The notes under the pieces: model-generated | Told to the model about the DNA's origin: nothing | The model's database searches: none | Seen by the model: only the letters and a program-made list of their open reading frames with translations | Position numbers and translations under genes: made by a program | In this document: piece after piece, positions 37,830-47,495 of the stretch | How the letters are laid out: each line of letters opens with the position of its first letter | Numbering within the stretch: position 1 is the stretch's first letter | Source of the DNA: Leptospira soteropolitanensis | GTDB taxonomy: Bacteria; Spirochaetota; Leptospiria; Leptospirales; Leptospiraceae | NCBI RefSeq assembly: GCF_026151655.1 | Contig: NZ_JAMQPN010000010.1 | Location: forward strand, 62,001-126,000 | DNA: 64,000 bases | Direction of reading: 5' to 3'

Positions 37830-38002
37830 GGTGTGAATCTAACATCCCCGCCCTGATTTGGGTGGGGTTAACCACCCGCCACCCAATATGTCCTCGCTAC
37901 CACATCATATCCTTCCTTTCAATTCCCTTCGCCGTATTACAAAATTCTTTTCAAAAGAGTTCACCTTTTGCATCATTTGTTTGGTTAAGAATTCCACCCC
38001 AA

Positions 38003-38034
38003 AAAAAAAGCCAAGGTTACCCTTGGCTTTTTTT
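38003..38034. terminator. Bidirectional rho-independent terminator
   Basis: GCCAAGG (38010-38016) and CCTTGGC (38021-38027) form a perfect stem around TTAC, with an A-run of about nine on the left and a T-run of seven on the right. It separates the convergent plus-strand membrane protein gene and the minus-strand thiolase gene and can serve both. A second GC hairpin without a T-run (GGGTGG ... CCACCC) lies at 37860-37877. Confidence 0.88.
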
Positions 38035-38073
38035 CGATCTTTCGAACGAACGTAATTGAATTTTAGATTCGAA

Positions 38074-39393
38074 TTATGGTCTTTCTACGATCATTGATCC
38101 TGCGATCCCACCGTGTGCACAAGCAGTGACTAGAACCTTTTTTGCATCTTTGTTTTCATGGAAGTCCATGATCGCATTGTGAAGGAGTCTTACCCCTGTT
38201 GCACCAAACGGGTGTCCAATGGCGATAGATCCGCCATTTGGATTGATCTTTTTGGCATCAAAGTTCTTTTCCCAATCAAATCCTGTTCTGATTTTGATTT
38301 CTTCAAGAGCTGCAACGGCAGTTGCTGCGAAAGCTTCATGGATTTCGATCACGTCGATGTTTTCCACTTTTTCGCCAACTTCTTCGAGAAGTCCAAGAGT
38401 TGCTTCTGCTTGTCCAAGTCCCATTAGGTTAGGCGCAACACCTTTCATTTTGAAACCAGTTACCACTGCTTCTGCTTTGAGTCCGAGTTTTTTTGCTGCT
38501 GCTTCAGAAGCGACAATGATTCCCGCTGCTCCATCAGAACGTGGGCTTGCATTGAAGATGGAAACAGTAGGGCCATGTGATTTTTTTAAATCTTTGCCGT
38601 ATTTTTCTTTCCAAGCATCAAATTTCATCGCTGGGTTATCAAACATAAGCATAGCGCGACCCATACGAGTTGGGTTTTTCACAAGACCTTCACGAAGAAG
38701 AACTGCTTCGTCCGCTTGGAGTGGGTTTCCTTCATCGTCTTTTACTTCCATGATATATGGTTTGTAACGACCTTCTTGTGTTGCTTCGAATGCTCGTTTG
38801 AAAGATTCGTAAGCGACTTTGTCTTGTGTTTCGCGTGGGAGTGCGTAGTTTTGTGCGAGAATTTCAGCCGTTACTTGCATCCCGTAAGAAGTTTCACCAT
38901 CACCAAGACCATCTTCTAATGTATCACGAAGTTCCACACCTTCAGGAAGGTCATTTGGAAGCAGTTTAACAAGTGAATCTAAACTGTTTGTTTTTTTGTT
39001 AAGGCGAGCATTTTTCACAACGAAAGGCATAGAAGTTTGTGATTCTTCACCAATCACGAGGAATACCTCACCTTCACCTAACATAATACGGCGAGATGCT
39101 TCTGCGACCGCTTCGAGTCCTGAAACACAGTTGTTTGCCACTGTTAAACAAGGAATTTCTAAAGGTAAGTTCATTAGGTTTGCAATCACACGAGCAGAGT
39201 TTGGTGCATTTGCAAAACCTTCTCCAACGATCACACCGTCAATATCAGTTGGTTTTAAACCACTGCGTTTCATTACTTCTTCACCGACAATTTTACCGAG
39301 GTGGTGACCTGGATACTGTGCAAGTGCCTTTCCAATTTGAGCAAAAGGAGTTCGTGCAGGTGCTGCGAGTACTATCTTTTGTGTTACTTTCAT
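38074..39393 (-). CDS. Acetyl-CoA acyltransferase (thiolase, FadI-like)
   Basis: A thiolase of 439 residues. The nucleophilic cysteine is Cys89 in VANNCVSGLEAVAEA. The active-site His motif is GGSIAIGHPFGATGVR, and the second catalytic cysteine lies in VTACAHGGIAGSM near the C-terminus. NEAF is replaced by HEAFAATAVA. The length and these motifs are nearest to the FadI/trifunctional-protein type that degrades long-chain 3-ketoacyl-CoA. Leptospira uses fatty acids as its main carbon source, so a role in beta-oxidation is likely. An acetoacetyl-CoA-forming role is possible. Confidence 0.88.
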   Translation of the reverse strand: MKVTQKIVLAAPARTPFAQIGKALAQYPGHHLGKIVGEEVMKRSGLKPTDIDGVIVGEGFANAPNSARVIANLMNLPLEIPCLTVANNCVSGLEAVAEASRRIMLGEGEVFLVIGEESQTSMPFVVKNARLNKKTNSLDSLVKLLPNDLPEGVELRDTLEDGLGDGETSYGMQVTAEILAQNYALPRETQDKVAYESFKRAFEATQEGRYKPYIMEVKDDEGNPLQADEAVLLREGLVKNPTRMGRAMLMFDNPAMKFDAWKEKYGKDLKKSHGPTVSIFNASPRSDGAAGIIVASEAAAKKLGLKAEAVVTGFKMKGVAPNLMGLGQAEATLGLLEEVGEKVENIDVIEIHEAFAATAVAALEEIKIRTGFDWEKNFDAKKINPNGGSIAIGHPFGATGVRLLHNAIMDFHENKDAKKVLVTACAHGGIAGSMIVERP

Positions 39394-39419
39394 ATAAAAT
39401 CCCTTCTTCCTTTCTTTAG

Positions 39420-39433
39420 ACTAAAACTTTAGT
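39420..39433. promoter_or_regulatory. Inverted repeat in the thiolase upstream region, possible operator
   Basis: ACTAAAACTTTAGT is a nearly perfect palindrome (ACTAAA and TTTAGT around AC), 27 bases upstream of the thiolase start and downstream of ilvC on the same strand. It could be a TetR- or FadR-type operator or part of the ilvC 3' end. The evidence is only symmetry. Confidence 0.25.
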
Positions 39434-39444
39434 TACCTTAAAAA

Positions 39445-40488
<1,044 letters not shown>

Positions 40489-40525
40489 TCATTTTTAACT
40501 ATTAGGAGGGAAACAAGAACGAATT

Positions 40526-40609
40526 AGGGCGCCTTTCCTTGCTGTCTACGGACTTTCGCATTCGCTTCGGTCCTTCGGACGGCTTACGCCTCCTCCGCAT
40601 CAAGGGCGC
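40526..40609. repeat. GC-rich, palindromic intergenic element
   Basis: This 84-base stretch is markedly GC-rich in an AT-rich region. It has imperfect inverted ends (GGGCGCCTTTCC... and ...CAAGGGCGC) and internal short palindromes such as GGTCCTTCGGAC. It sits between ilvC and a small lipoprotein gene. It looks like a mobile palindromic or REP-type unit, but I see only one copy in the window, so the repeat call is inference. Confidence 0.4.
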
Positions 40610-40687
40610 ATAAGAGACATAATATTTTTCAAAGCTCTTCATTCCTTTTGATTCTACAAAAAGCATTGGCATAGGTGATCCCCGCAA

Positions 40688-41095
40688 ATGCGGAAACCCT
40701 CCATTGGAGAAATGGTCCTTCCCTCCTATACTGTACTCATGATGAACCGAATCAATTTTGAATCCTTAAAGAAGTTGCACGGCAAGAGTTTTGTTAGATG
40801 CATACTTTCCTTTTTTTTCGTGGGTAGTATGGCACTGTTGGGAGGAGGCTGTATCACTCCTGACCTTGTCCATGACTCTTACTATACGAGACACCCAAGC
40901 CAAAATAGTCATAACTACCGCGAGTATCCCTATCCCTACCAAGGATCAAGAGGAGGTTACGGTGTTCCGTATCCTTATTATGGAGGAGGAAACCAGTTCC
41001 AAATCCCAAGGTCACACGGTGGCGGCCACAATCCCTTCCATGTCCCTGCGGGAAGATACCATAATGTTGGTAGTCCAGGTAAGTGGAGGTTATAG
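40688..41095 (+). CDS. Small Gly/Tyr/Pro-rich putative lipoprotein
   Basis: A 135-residue protein with a hydrophobic stretch CILSFFFVGSMALLGGGC giving the lipobox LGGGC (cysteine at about residue 55). The mature region is rich in Gly, Tyr, Pro and His (YREYPYPYQGSRGGYGVPYPYY), of low complexity and probably extended. The ATG at 40688 has AGGTGA nine bases upstream. It gives an n-region of about 36 residues; ATGs at 40739 and 40742 would give a normal-length leader but have no clear ribosome site. Function unknown. Confidence 0.55.
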   Translation: MRKPSIGEMVLPSYTVLMMNRINFESLKKLHGKSFVRCILSFFFVGSMALLGGGCITPDLVHDSYYTRHPSQNSHNYREYPYPYQGSRGGYGVPYPYYGGGNQFQIPRSHGGGHNPFHVPAGRYHNVGSPGKWRL

Positions 41096-41111
41096 AACTT
41101 GGAAAAATTAA

Positions 41112-41357
41112 ATTCTAGCAAACTCTCTTCTGATCAGTTGTGCCAGTCTCTTACCTGAAGAAAGAAGGGTGTATCAGAATAACCCAGTCAAATTACCGGA
41201 GGGAATGAACATCCACCAATGGATGGAGACAAAAAAGTATCAATTTCCAAATCGATTTTGGTCCAGACAAATTGGTATTGATGAGATTTATTTAACTCTA
41301 CCGAAGGAGTTGGCAAAGGAATACGACGAGATCAAGTTTTGGCTTTCTCTACGGTAA
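41112..41357 (+). CDS. Small putative lipoprotein with no normal start codon
   Basis: An open frame right after a stop (TAA 41109-41111) reads ILANSLLISCASLLPEERRVYQ and continues to the stop at 41357, about 81 codons. LLISC looks like a lipobox with a short hydrophobic run before it, but the only in-frame candidate starts are ATT 41112 or CTG 41130. The first conventional start is GTG 41169, which would drop the lipobox. The protein may use an ATT start, or its beginning may have been lost or frameshifted. The last 26 bases overlap the convergent phosphatase gene. It is real only if a homologue with the same frame exists. Confidence 0.4.
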   Translation: MLANSLLISCASLLPEERRVYQNNPVKLPEGMNIHQWMETKKYQFPNRFWSRQIGIDEIYLTLPKELAKEYDEIKFWLSLR

Positions 41358-43086
41358 TGCCGGAATAACGAATGAGTCCAAGGGTCAAATCATCTTGGAT
41401 GGCAGTGATTCCTCCAGAAAGTTGGATGACCGATTGGAAAACTTGGTCTTGGATTTCAAAGAGAGGAAGGCTTCGTATATCACGAATTAGATGGAGTAGT
41501 CTTTCTTCTCCAAACATTTGTAATGAATTGGGTTCTCTTGCCTCGGTGAGTCCATCGGTGAGCATGACAATCAAATCACCCGTTTCCAATTGGAATCTTT
41601 CTTCTTCCGCGAGAATTTCAAAAATGGGGGTAATGATCCTTCCCATAGGTTTCAAACTCACGAGAGCTCCCGATTTACGAATGATAAATAGAGGAAAATG
41701 TCCTGCTCTGGCAAAAGTTAGAGATCCTGTGCCTGTATAGAGATGGAGTAAACTAGCAGTGACAAAATGTTCCCTTAGATTTGGAATGATTCGTTGACGG
41801 ATCGATTCTAAATTATCCTTCAGGCCAACAGGGTCTTGTTTCCATTTTTCTAGTGATGTTTTGACAAGTGCACTGAGAAGTGCCGCTGGAATTCCATGTC
41901 CAGAAACATCGCAAATAAAAACACCTAACTCTTGTTTTTCTGGTTTCCAAACAAAATCATACAAATCGCCTCCCACTTTCATCATCGGGATGTTTTTAAA
42001 AAGAATTTCTACTCCCTGCGGTTTAATTTCTTTTTGAGGAAAAAGGGATTCTTGGATCCGTTTTGCCATATCCAATTGTTTTTCAATTTCTGTTCTTTGT
42101 TCTTCAATTACCGCCGTTCGTTCTAGAACTTTTTGTTCCAATTCTTCATTGGCCTTTTCTTTTAGTTCATTTAAAACTTGTAAGGATTTTAAAGAAGCAA
42201 GTTGAGCTCTTTCCCTTTCCCTTGTGGCGGTGACAAGAAAGTAAGCAATCCCACTGATACAAAACAAAAATGCATCCAAAAAAATTAGGGAATCATTGAT
42301 CGAGAGGCCACTCGCATCTCTTCTTGCGAATACTCCTTTCCCGTCAATTGTTAGTGTAACGGCTGTAAATGCGAGGACTACTGTGGAGAGTGTGGCACCA
42401 AATTGACGAAACCTTATGCTTGTGACAATCACGAAAGGAATTGGCAAAAAAAGCAGAGGCCATTCATCGCTAAATGCAATCGATCCAGAAATATAAACTA
42501 AAATGATCCAAAGCAGAAGCTCAATTTGTTTGCGAAGTTCTAACTTTAATTTTGATTTAGGATGAAACCATACATATAACAAAGGAGCCACAATGAGAAA
42601 ACCGAGCATCTCACCCGAAAACCATGTGAAGAATACGTTGAAATACAATTCACTCGATAAAAAATCCCAATACCATAAACTTGTAACACCCATAATGGCG
42701 CTTACAAAAGATCCAGGAAATGTTCCTATACTTAGGAAATAAATTAAATCCTTTGTGGAGTAGATGGGATCACTTTTTTCTGTAACTTTTTTGATGATTC
42801 GATAGTTGATATAACTACTAAGCGTATTTCCAATCCCAATAATAAAGGCTGTTTGCAAGTGTGGATTGTTGAAAAAATTGGCAAGGGTTGCACCTAAATA
42901 AATTCCAGGTAAAGCAACAGGTCCAAGTAAGAGAAGAGAAGCAAGGCCCACTCCTTCGGGGGGCCAAACAGGAGAAACTTGGCTATTTAAGAAGGCAATT
43001 TTAAATCCAATTTGTGCTGAGATGAAGTACCCAATGAAGATGATGGGTGTCCAAATAAAAATTCTTGTATATAGGACAGTCTTCAT
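41332..43086 (-). CDS. MASE1-SpoIIE: membrane sensor with PP2C-type phosphatase
   Basis: This 584-residue protein has an N-terminal MASE1-type sensor of about eight transmembrane helices (residues about 5-295, with SPVWPPEGVGLASLLLLGPVALPGIYLG). A coiled coil follows (about 295-340), then a SpoIIE/RsbU-type PP2C phosphatase. The phosphatase metal motifs are MMKVGGDLYDF and CDVSGHGIPAALLS, with MLTDGLTE and DDLTLG near the C-terminus. It should dephosphorylate an anti-anti-sigma factor in response to a membrane signal. The ATG at 43084-43086 overlaps the ABC-F stop as ATGA; an in-frame earlier codon inside the ABC-F gene is unlikely. An RsbW-like gene lies at 2.6 kb but is not linked. Confidence 0.85.
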   Translation of the reverse strand: MKTVLYTRIFIWTPIIFIGYFISAQIGFKIAFLNSQVSPVWPPEGVGLASLLLLGPVALPGIYLGATLANFFNNPHLQTAFIIGIGNTLSSYINYRIIKKVTEKSDPIYSTKDLIYFLSIGTFPGSFVSAIMGVTSLWYWDFLSSELYFNVFFTWFSGEMLGFLIVAPLLYVWFHPKSKLKLELRKQIELLLWIILVYISGSIAFSDEWPLLFLPIPFVIVTSIRFRQFGATLSTVVLAFTAVTLTIDGKGVFARRDASGLSINDSLIFLDAFLFCISGIAYFLVTATRERERAQLASLKSLQVLNELKEKANEELEQKVLERTAVIEEQRTEIEKQLDMAKRIQESLFPQKEIKPQGVEILFKNIPMMKVGGDLYDFVWKPEKQELGVFICDVSGHGIPAALLSALVKTSLEKWKQDPVGLKDNLESIRQRIIPNLREHFVTASLLHLYTGTGSLTFARAGHFPLFIIRKSGALVSLKPMGRIITPIFEILAEEERFQLETGDLIVMLTDGLTEAREPNSLQMFGEERLLHLIRDIRSLPLFEIQDQVFQSVIQLSGGITAIQDDLTLGLIRYSGITVEKAKT

Positions 43087-44960
43087 TCGGATTGAAGCAT
43101 TTCCCATTCCTCCATTTTGTAAAGAATTTCCGTTTCTATCTTTTGGATTTCTTCAGATATTTTCTGAAGTTCTGTATGATTATTTGCGAATGTACTCAAT
43201 TTCTTTTCTAATTCTTGTTTGGATGATTCAAGTTTAGCGATCTCTAATTCTAATTTAGAAAGTTTCTTTTGGTCTTGTTTGGACTTTTGTGGTTTGTCCG
43301 TAACTAATGTAGCAGGCGAAGATTCTTTTGGTTTTGGGGAACTTTGTTCGTTTTCTAATTCTAAAGAATCGGTTTCCAAAAAGGAAGAAAAAGTTCCAAT
43401 GTAATGATCTAATTTTCCTTCTTTTCTAAAAATGAGAAGGCTCTCTGCTGTCCGGTCGAGGAAATATCGGTCATGAGAAACAATCACAACCGTTCCTGGG
43501 AACTCATCTAAAAAGGATTCTAAAACAGAAAGGGTTTGGATGTCCAAATCATTGGTTGGTTCATCTAAGATAAGAAAGTTGGGACCTGTCATCAGGATCT
43601 GAACAAGAAAAAGGCGGCGTCTTTCACCTCCAGATAGTTTGGCGATGGGAGTGTATTGCAATTTTCCATCAAAGAGAAATCTTTCTAACATTTTCGCGGC
43701 AGAAATTTTCTCACCTGATTCGGTTTCGATCATTTCTCCGGCCACATCTTTGATATAATCGAGTACATTTCTTTCTAGCGGAAGTTCGGAACTGGTTTGG
43801 TCAAAATATCCAACTTTTGTATTCATCCCCGGTTTGATAAATCCACTATCAGGTGCAATGCGACCAGCCATGAGATTCAATAGTGTGGACTTGCCAATTC
43901 CGTTTGGTCCAATGATCCCTAGTCTTTCTTTGGCTTTAAAAGTATAAGTGAAATCATTGATGAGCAGTCGGTCGCCGATTCCTTTTTTCAGATTATGAAT
44001 TTCTAAAATGGTTTTCCCTTGGCGTTTGGCAGCAACACTCAATTCTAAATCTTTTTGAATTTCTCGTTTTTCTCTATTTTGGAGATCACTGGCGCGATCA
44101 ATCCTGGCTTTTTGTTTGGTGGTCCGAGCTTTCGGTTGGCGTTTCAACCACTTCACTTCTTGTTTGAGGAATTGTTTGATTTTATCTTCTTGTTTTTGAA
44201 GGGTTTCTTCTCTTTCCACTTTTCGCTCTAAATAAATAGAATAGTTTCCTTCATATAGAAAATGGTTACCACGATCCAGTTCCAAAATTTTAGTTACAAT
44301 TCGATCTAAAAAATAACGATCGTGAGTGATGAGTAAGATGGCTTTGTCAAGACCTGCTAAATAATCTTCTAACCATAAAATAGATTTTACATCCAAATGG
44401 TTTGTTGGTTCATCTAAAATTAGTAAATTACTTTCATCAATAAGGGATTTCGCAAGTTCTACTTTTTTAAGCATCCCACCAGACAACTCTGACATTTTTC
44501 TTTCTAACTTTTCAACACCTAACTCTTTTAATATGGACTTGATTTGTTGTTCGTAATCCCAAGCAGAAAGCCTATCCATTTCTTGTGAGGCACTCGTAAA
44601 CTCATCATCTAGTCCCTCTTCACCTTCACCCATTCGTTCACAAATGTCTTCATAACGACGAATGGTTTTGACGAGTTTGTTATCACCCTTATAAATATGA
44701 TCGAGGATAGTTTCGTTTTGATCAAAAACAGGGTTTTGGTCGAGGATAGAAATTTTAAGGTTATTGTTTTTGATGATTTGTCCGGAATCCGTTTCTTCTT
44801 TTCCAAGAAGAGCACGAAGGAGAGTAGACTTACCCGATCCATTGATCCCTACAATGGCGAGTTTTTCTCCTTCGCTGATAGAAAAATCAAGATTCGAAAA
44901 AAGTTTTTTTTCGCCGATGGTTTTGGAAAGTTTGGATACAGAGACTAGCACAATGTCCAT
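43083..44960 (-). CDS. uup: ABC-F ATPase (Uup-like)
   Basis: A soluble 625-residue ABC-F protein with two ATPase domains. The first has Walker A GINGSGKST (residues about 38-46), LSGGMLKKVELAKSL, and Walker B LLILDEPTNHLD. The second has GPNGIGKST (about 355), LSGGERRRL and FLILDEPTNDLD. The linker between them is charged. A C-terminal coiled coil (about 545-620, LSKLELEIAKLESSKQELEKKL) matches Uup more than EttA. ABC-F proteins act on ribosomes or, for Uup, in genome stability. It is the first gene of a two-gene overlap with the phosphatase. Confidence 0.9.
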   Translation of the reverse strand: MDIVLVSVSKLSKTIGEKKLFSNLDFSISEGEKLAIVGINGSGKSTLLRALLGKEETDSGQIIKNNNLKISILDQNPVFDQNETILDHIYKGDNKLVKTIRRYEDICERMGEGEEGLDDEFTSASQEMDRLSAWDYEQQIKSILKELGVEKLERKMSELSGGMLKKVELAKSLIDESNLLILDEPTNHLDVKSILWLEDYLAGLDKAILLITHDRYFLDRIVTKILELDRGNHFLYEGNYSIYLERKVEREETLQKQEDKIKQFLKQEVKWLKRQPKARTTKQKARIDRASDLQNREKREIQKDLELSVAAKRQGKTILEIHNLKKGIGDRLLINDFTYTFKAKERLGIIGPNGIGKSTLLNLMAGRIAPDSGFIKPGMNTKVGYFDQTSSELPLERNVLDYIKDVAGEMIETESGEKISAAKMLERFLFDGKLQYTPIAKLSGGERRRLFLVQILMTGPNFLILDEPTNDLDIQTLSVLESFLDEFPGTVVIVSHDRYFLDRTAESLLIFRKEGKLDHYIGTFSSFLETDSLELENEQSSPKPKESSPATLVTDKPQKSKQDQKKLSKLELEIAKLESSKQELEKKLSTFANNHTELQKISEEIQKIETEILYKMEEWEMLQSE

Positions 44961-45103
44961 GAGATGGAAATAGGCTCATTCGGACAATCGTATTCAATAT
45001 TTTGTTATGAATGTACATCTGATTTGTCGACTTTGCCTTGGTTTTTAAGACCTTAGAATTTTTCGCATTCTCCCTAATTTCCATCGTGGACTTACTGGGT
45101 AAT

Positions 45104-45970
45104 ATGTTATCGAATGGACAAGATGAATTTTATAATTCGATCCTCAGTCGGCAATCCATCCCAGAAACAGTGGTTGGTGGCAAACAAGTGGCCAGTCGGT
45201 TTTTGGAAGAATTGTTTTCTGTTTTATTTTCTGGATACCATTTAGAACGTAACTTTATTTCTAAAGACCAAATCATCGACCAGTTGGAACTCTTTCGCAT
45301 TCGTTGGAAAAATTTACTGGAACCTTATGCGGCTTATGCAGATAAAGAACTTGGTCGCATCGTTGCGTTAGATGATATTTTACATAACTTCGTTGCCAAA
45401 CTTCCTGGCCTCTACCAATGGATGTGGGAAGATGCGGAAGCTGCTTTTTTAGGAGATCCTGCTGCAGAAAGTATCCACGAAGTAATCCTCGCCTATTCAG
45501 GGTTTTATGCCGGTGCTGTCCACAGAGTAGCAAATTATTTTTTTAAGTCTTCTTTGCCTATCTTCCCAAAACTATTATCTCGTGTGGCACATGAAGCAAC
45601 AGGTATTGACATCCATCCAGGTGCTGAAATTGGGCGGGCCTTTTTTATGGATCATGGAACAGGGATTGTGATCGGAGAAACCACACGTATTGCAGACAAT
45701 GTAAAGATTTACCAAGGTGTAACATTAGGTGCCTTATCAGTAAACAAGTCTTTGGCGAAACAAAAACGCCATCCTACGATTAAAGAGGGAGTTGTGATTT
45801 ATGCAGGAGCCACCATTCTCGGTGGGGAAACGGTGATTGGGAAACAATCCATCATCGGAGGGAATGCTTGGATTACCCAAAGCATTCCTCCTTATTCCGT
45901 TGTGTATCAGAAATCAGAAGTGCGAGTCCGAAGTGCTAATGAAATCCAAGGTTTGGATTTCACCATTTGA
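45104..45970 (+). CDS. cysE: Serine O-acetyltransferase
   Basis: Catalyses acetyl transfer to serine, the first step of cysteine synthesis. The C-terminal half (about residues 165-285) is the left-handed beta-helix with hexapeptide repeats. It carries GIDIHPGAEIGRAFFMDHGTG and VIGETTRIADNVKIYQGVTLGA with the catalytic His and Asp, then KRHPTIKEGVVIYAGATILGG. The N-terminal helical domain is larger than in E. coli CysE, as in the EpsC type. I use ATG 45104; a TTG at 45038 is in frame and possible. It is convergent with the cysteine desulfurase gene with a single base between stops, and may supply cysteine for the encapsulin system. Confidence 0.9.
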   Translation: MLSNGQDEFYNSILSRQSIPETVVGGKQVASRFLEELFSVLFSGYHLERNFISKDQIIDQLELFRIRWKNLLEPYAAYADKELGRIVALDDILHNFVAKLPGLYQWMWEDAEAAFLGDPAAESIHEVILAYSGFYAGAVHRVANYFFKSSLPIFPKLLSRVAHEATGIDIHPGAEIGRAFFMDHGTGIVIGETTRIADNVKIYQGVTLGALSVNKSLAKQKRHPTIKEGVVIYAGATILGGETVIGKQSIIGGNAWITQSIPPYSVVYQKSEVRVRSANEIQGLDFTI

Positions 45971-45971
45971 A

Positions 45972-47495
45972 CTAAAGACCGAAACGATTGCGACTTCCTA
46001 ACCCGTACAACACCCGGATGAGTGCATCAATGTCTTCACAAGAATTGTAAAAGGCAAGAGAAGGTCTCACTGTTGATTCCAATCCAAATCTTCTTAAAAT
46101 CGGTTGGGCACAGTGGTGGCCGGCACGCACAGCAATTCCTTCTTCCGCTAATTTTTTTCCAATCTCTTCTGTTTTGAATCCATCAATGACAAAAGACAAC
46201 ACTCCCGCTTTGTCTTTGGCAGTTCCAATCAAATGGAGTCCTGGAACCTTTAACAGTTCTTTGGTGCCATATTCGAATAGATCATGTTCGAAGGCAGAAA
46301 TTTGTTTCATTCCAAATCGGTTCAGATATTCAATGGCAGCGCCAAGTCCTACTGCATCAGCGATGTTACCTGTTCCTGCTTCAAAACGAAACGGTGCTTC
46401 TTGGAAGGTAGTGTGATCAAAGTTGACATCTTTGATCATATTCCCTCCACCTTGCCAAGGAGGCAAACTGTCGAGAATGGATTTTTTTCCGTAAACCACA
46501 CCGATGCCAGTCGGAGCGAAAAGTTTGTGACCACTAAACACAAAAAAGTCGCAATCGATCTCCTGAACGTTCACAGGCATATGGGACACAGACTGAGCTC
46601 CATCCACAATCACAAGGGCTCCTACTTTATGAGCAGACTTTGTCATTTCCTCTACGGGAACCACTGTTCCTAAAGCATTCGAAACTTGTGTGATGGATAC
46701 AATTTTTGTTTTGGAATTTAACAAACGTTCGTATTCGCCTAGAATGATTTGTCCTGAATCATCGACAGGAGCGACTCGTAACTTTGCGCCTTTTTTGGCA
46801 CAGACCATTTGCCAAGGAACAATGTTTGCGTGGTGTTCCAAATGAGTGATGAGAATTTCATCACCAGGTTGGATGTGTTTGTCAGATAAAATATTGGAAA
46901 GTAGATTGATACCTTCTGTAGTTCCTCTGACAAAAACAATTTCTTCTACACTCCCAGCTCCAATAAACCCTTGGACAAGTGACCTAGCTTTTTCATAAGC
47001 ATCGGTGGACCTTGCCGCAAGAGTATGGGCTGCACGATGGATATTGGAATTCTCATGTAAATAAAAATGAGATAATCTTTCGATTACCGAGCTTGGTTTT
47101 TGTGTGGTAGCCGCATTGTCGAGCCAAACCAAGGGTTTCCCATTGACTGTTTCCGTTAGGATCGGAAAATCTCTCCTTGCCGATGCGAGGTTCCCACCAC
47201 CTGACTGAGATAAGCCGATACTTGGGAAAGACTGAAAATCAGAATAGGAAAAACCTGTATCTGTTAATTTTAAGTCTTCTAAATAAGGTAAGGACTCTTT
47301 TGGTAAATTTTGCGAAGGTAAGTCATTTGATGGAAAACCCACTGTAGGAACGTTACTTCCACCAAACGATTGCAAAACTCCAAACATTTCCTTCGCCATT
47401 TTTTCTAATGTTTTTTCATCAGGAAACAACGACGGGGAACCATTGATGAACGAGTCCGGTTTTAATTTTAAAAAACTCGGATTATTTGTATTCAT
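45972..47495 (-). CDS. SufS-like cysteine desulfurase with N-terminal encapsulin cargo-loading region
   Basis: A PLP-dependent cysteine desulfurase of about 507 residues. The first roughly 106 residues are a low-complexity, Pro/Ser/Asn-rich tail (VPTVGFPSNDLPSQNLP, FQSFPSIGLSQSGGG) not found in ordinary SufS. The enzyme core follows: WLDNAATTQKP, ITHLEHHANIVPWQ, VDGAQSVSHMPV, PLP lysine in FSGHKLFAPTG (Lys324), and the catalytic cysteine in RAGHHCAQPI (Cys462). It converts cysteine to alanine and persulfide. The ATG at 47493-47495 lies inside the end of the encapsulin gene (14-base overlap), with GGGA upstream. In related bacteria this long tail directs packaging into a family 2A encapsulin, and that is inferred here. 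Confidence 0.92.
   Translation of the reverse strand: MNTNNPSFLKLKPDSFINGSPSLFPDEKTLEKMAKEMFGVLQSFGGSNVPTVGFPSNDLPSQNLPKESLPYLEDLKLTDTGFSYSDFQSFPSIGLSQSGGGNLASARRDFPILTETVNGKPLVWLDNAATTQKPSSVIERLSHFYLHENSNIHRAAHTLAARSTDAYEKARSLVQGFIGAGSVEEIVFVRGTTEGINLLSNILSDKHIQPGDEILITHLEHHANIVPWQMVCAKKGAKLRVAPVDDSGQIILGEYERLLNSKTKIVSITQVSNALGTVVPVEEMTKSAHKVGALVIVDGAQSVSHMPVNVQEIDCDFFVFSGHKLFAPTGIGVVYGKKSILDSLPPWQGGGNMIKDVNFDHTTFQEAPFRFEAGTGNIADAVGLGAAIEYLNRFGMKQISAFEHDLFEYGTKELLKVPGLHLIGTAKDKAGVLSFVIDGFKTEEIGKKLAEEGIAVRAGHHCAQPILRRFGLESTVRPSLAFYNSCEDIDALIRVLYGLGSRNRFGL

Noticed and set aside
37860..37877. GGGTGG ... CCACCC hairpin
   Set aside because: No T-run follows, so it is not called a terminator; the strong terminator at 38003-38034 suffices.
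40502..40687. 61-codon minus-strand frame with an Arg/Lys-rich centre
   Set aside because: The Arg-rich part is just the translation of the GC-rich palindromic element. No ribosome site or homologue can be argued.
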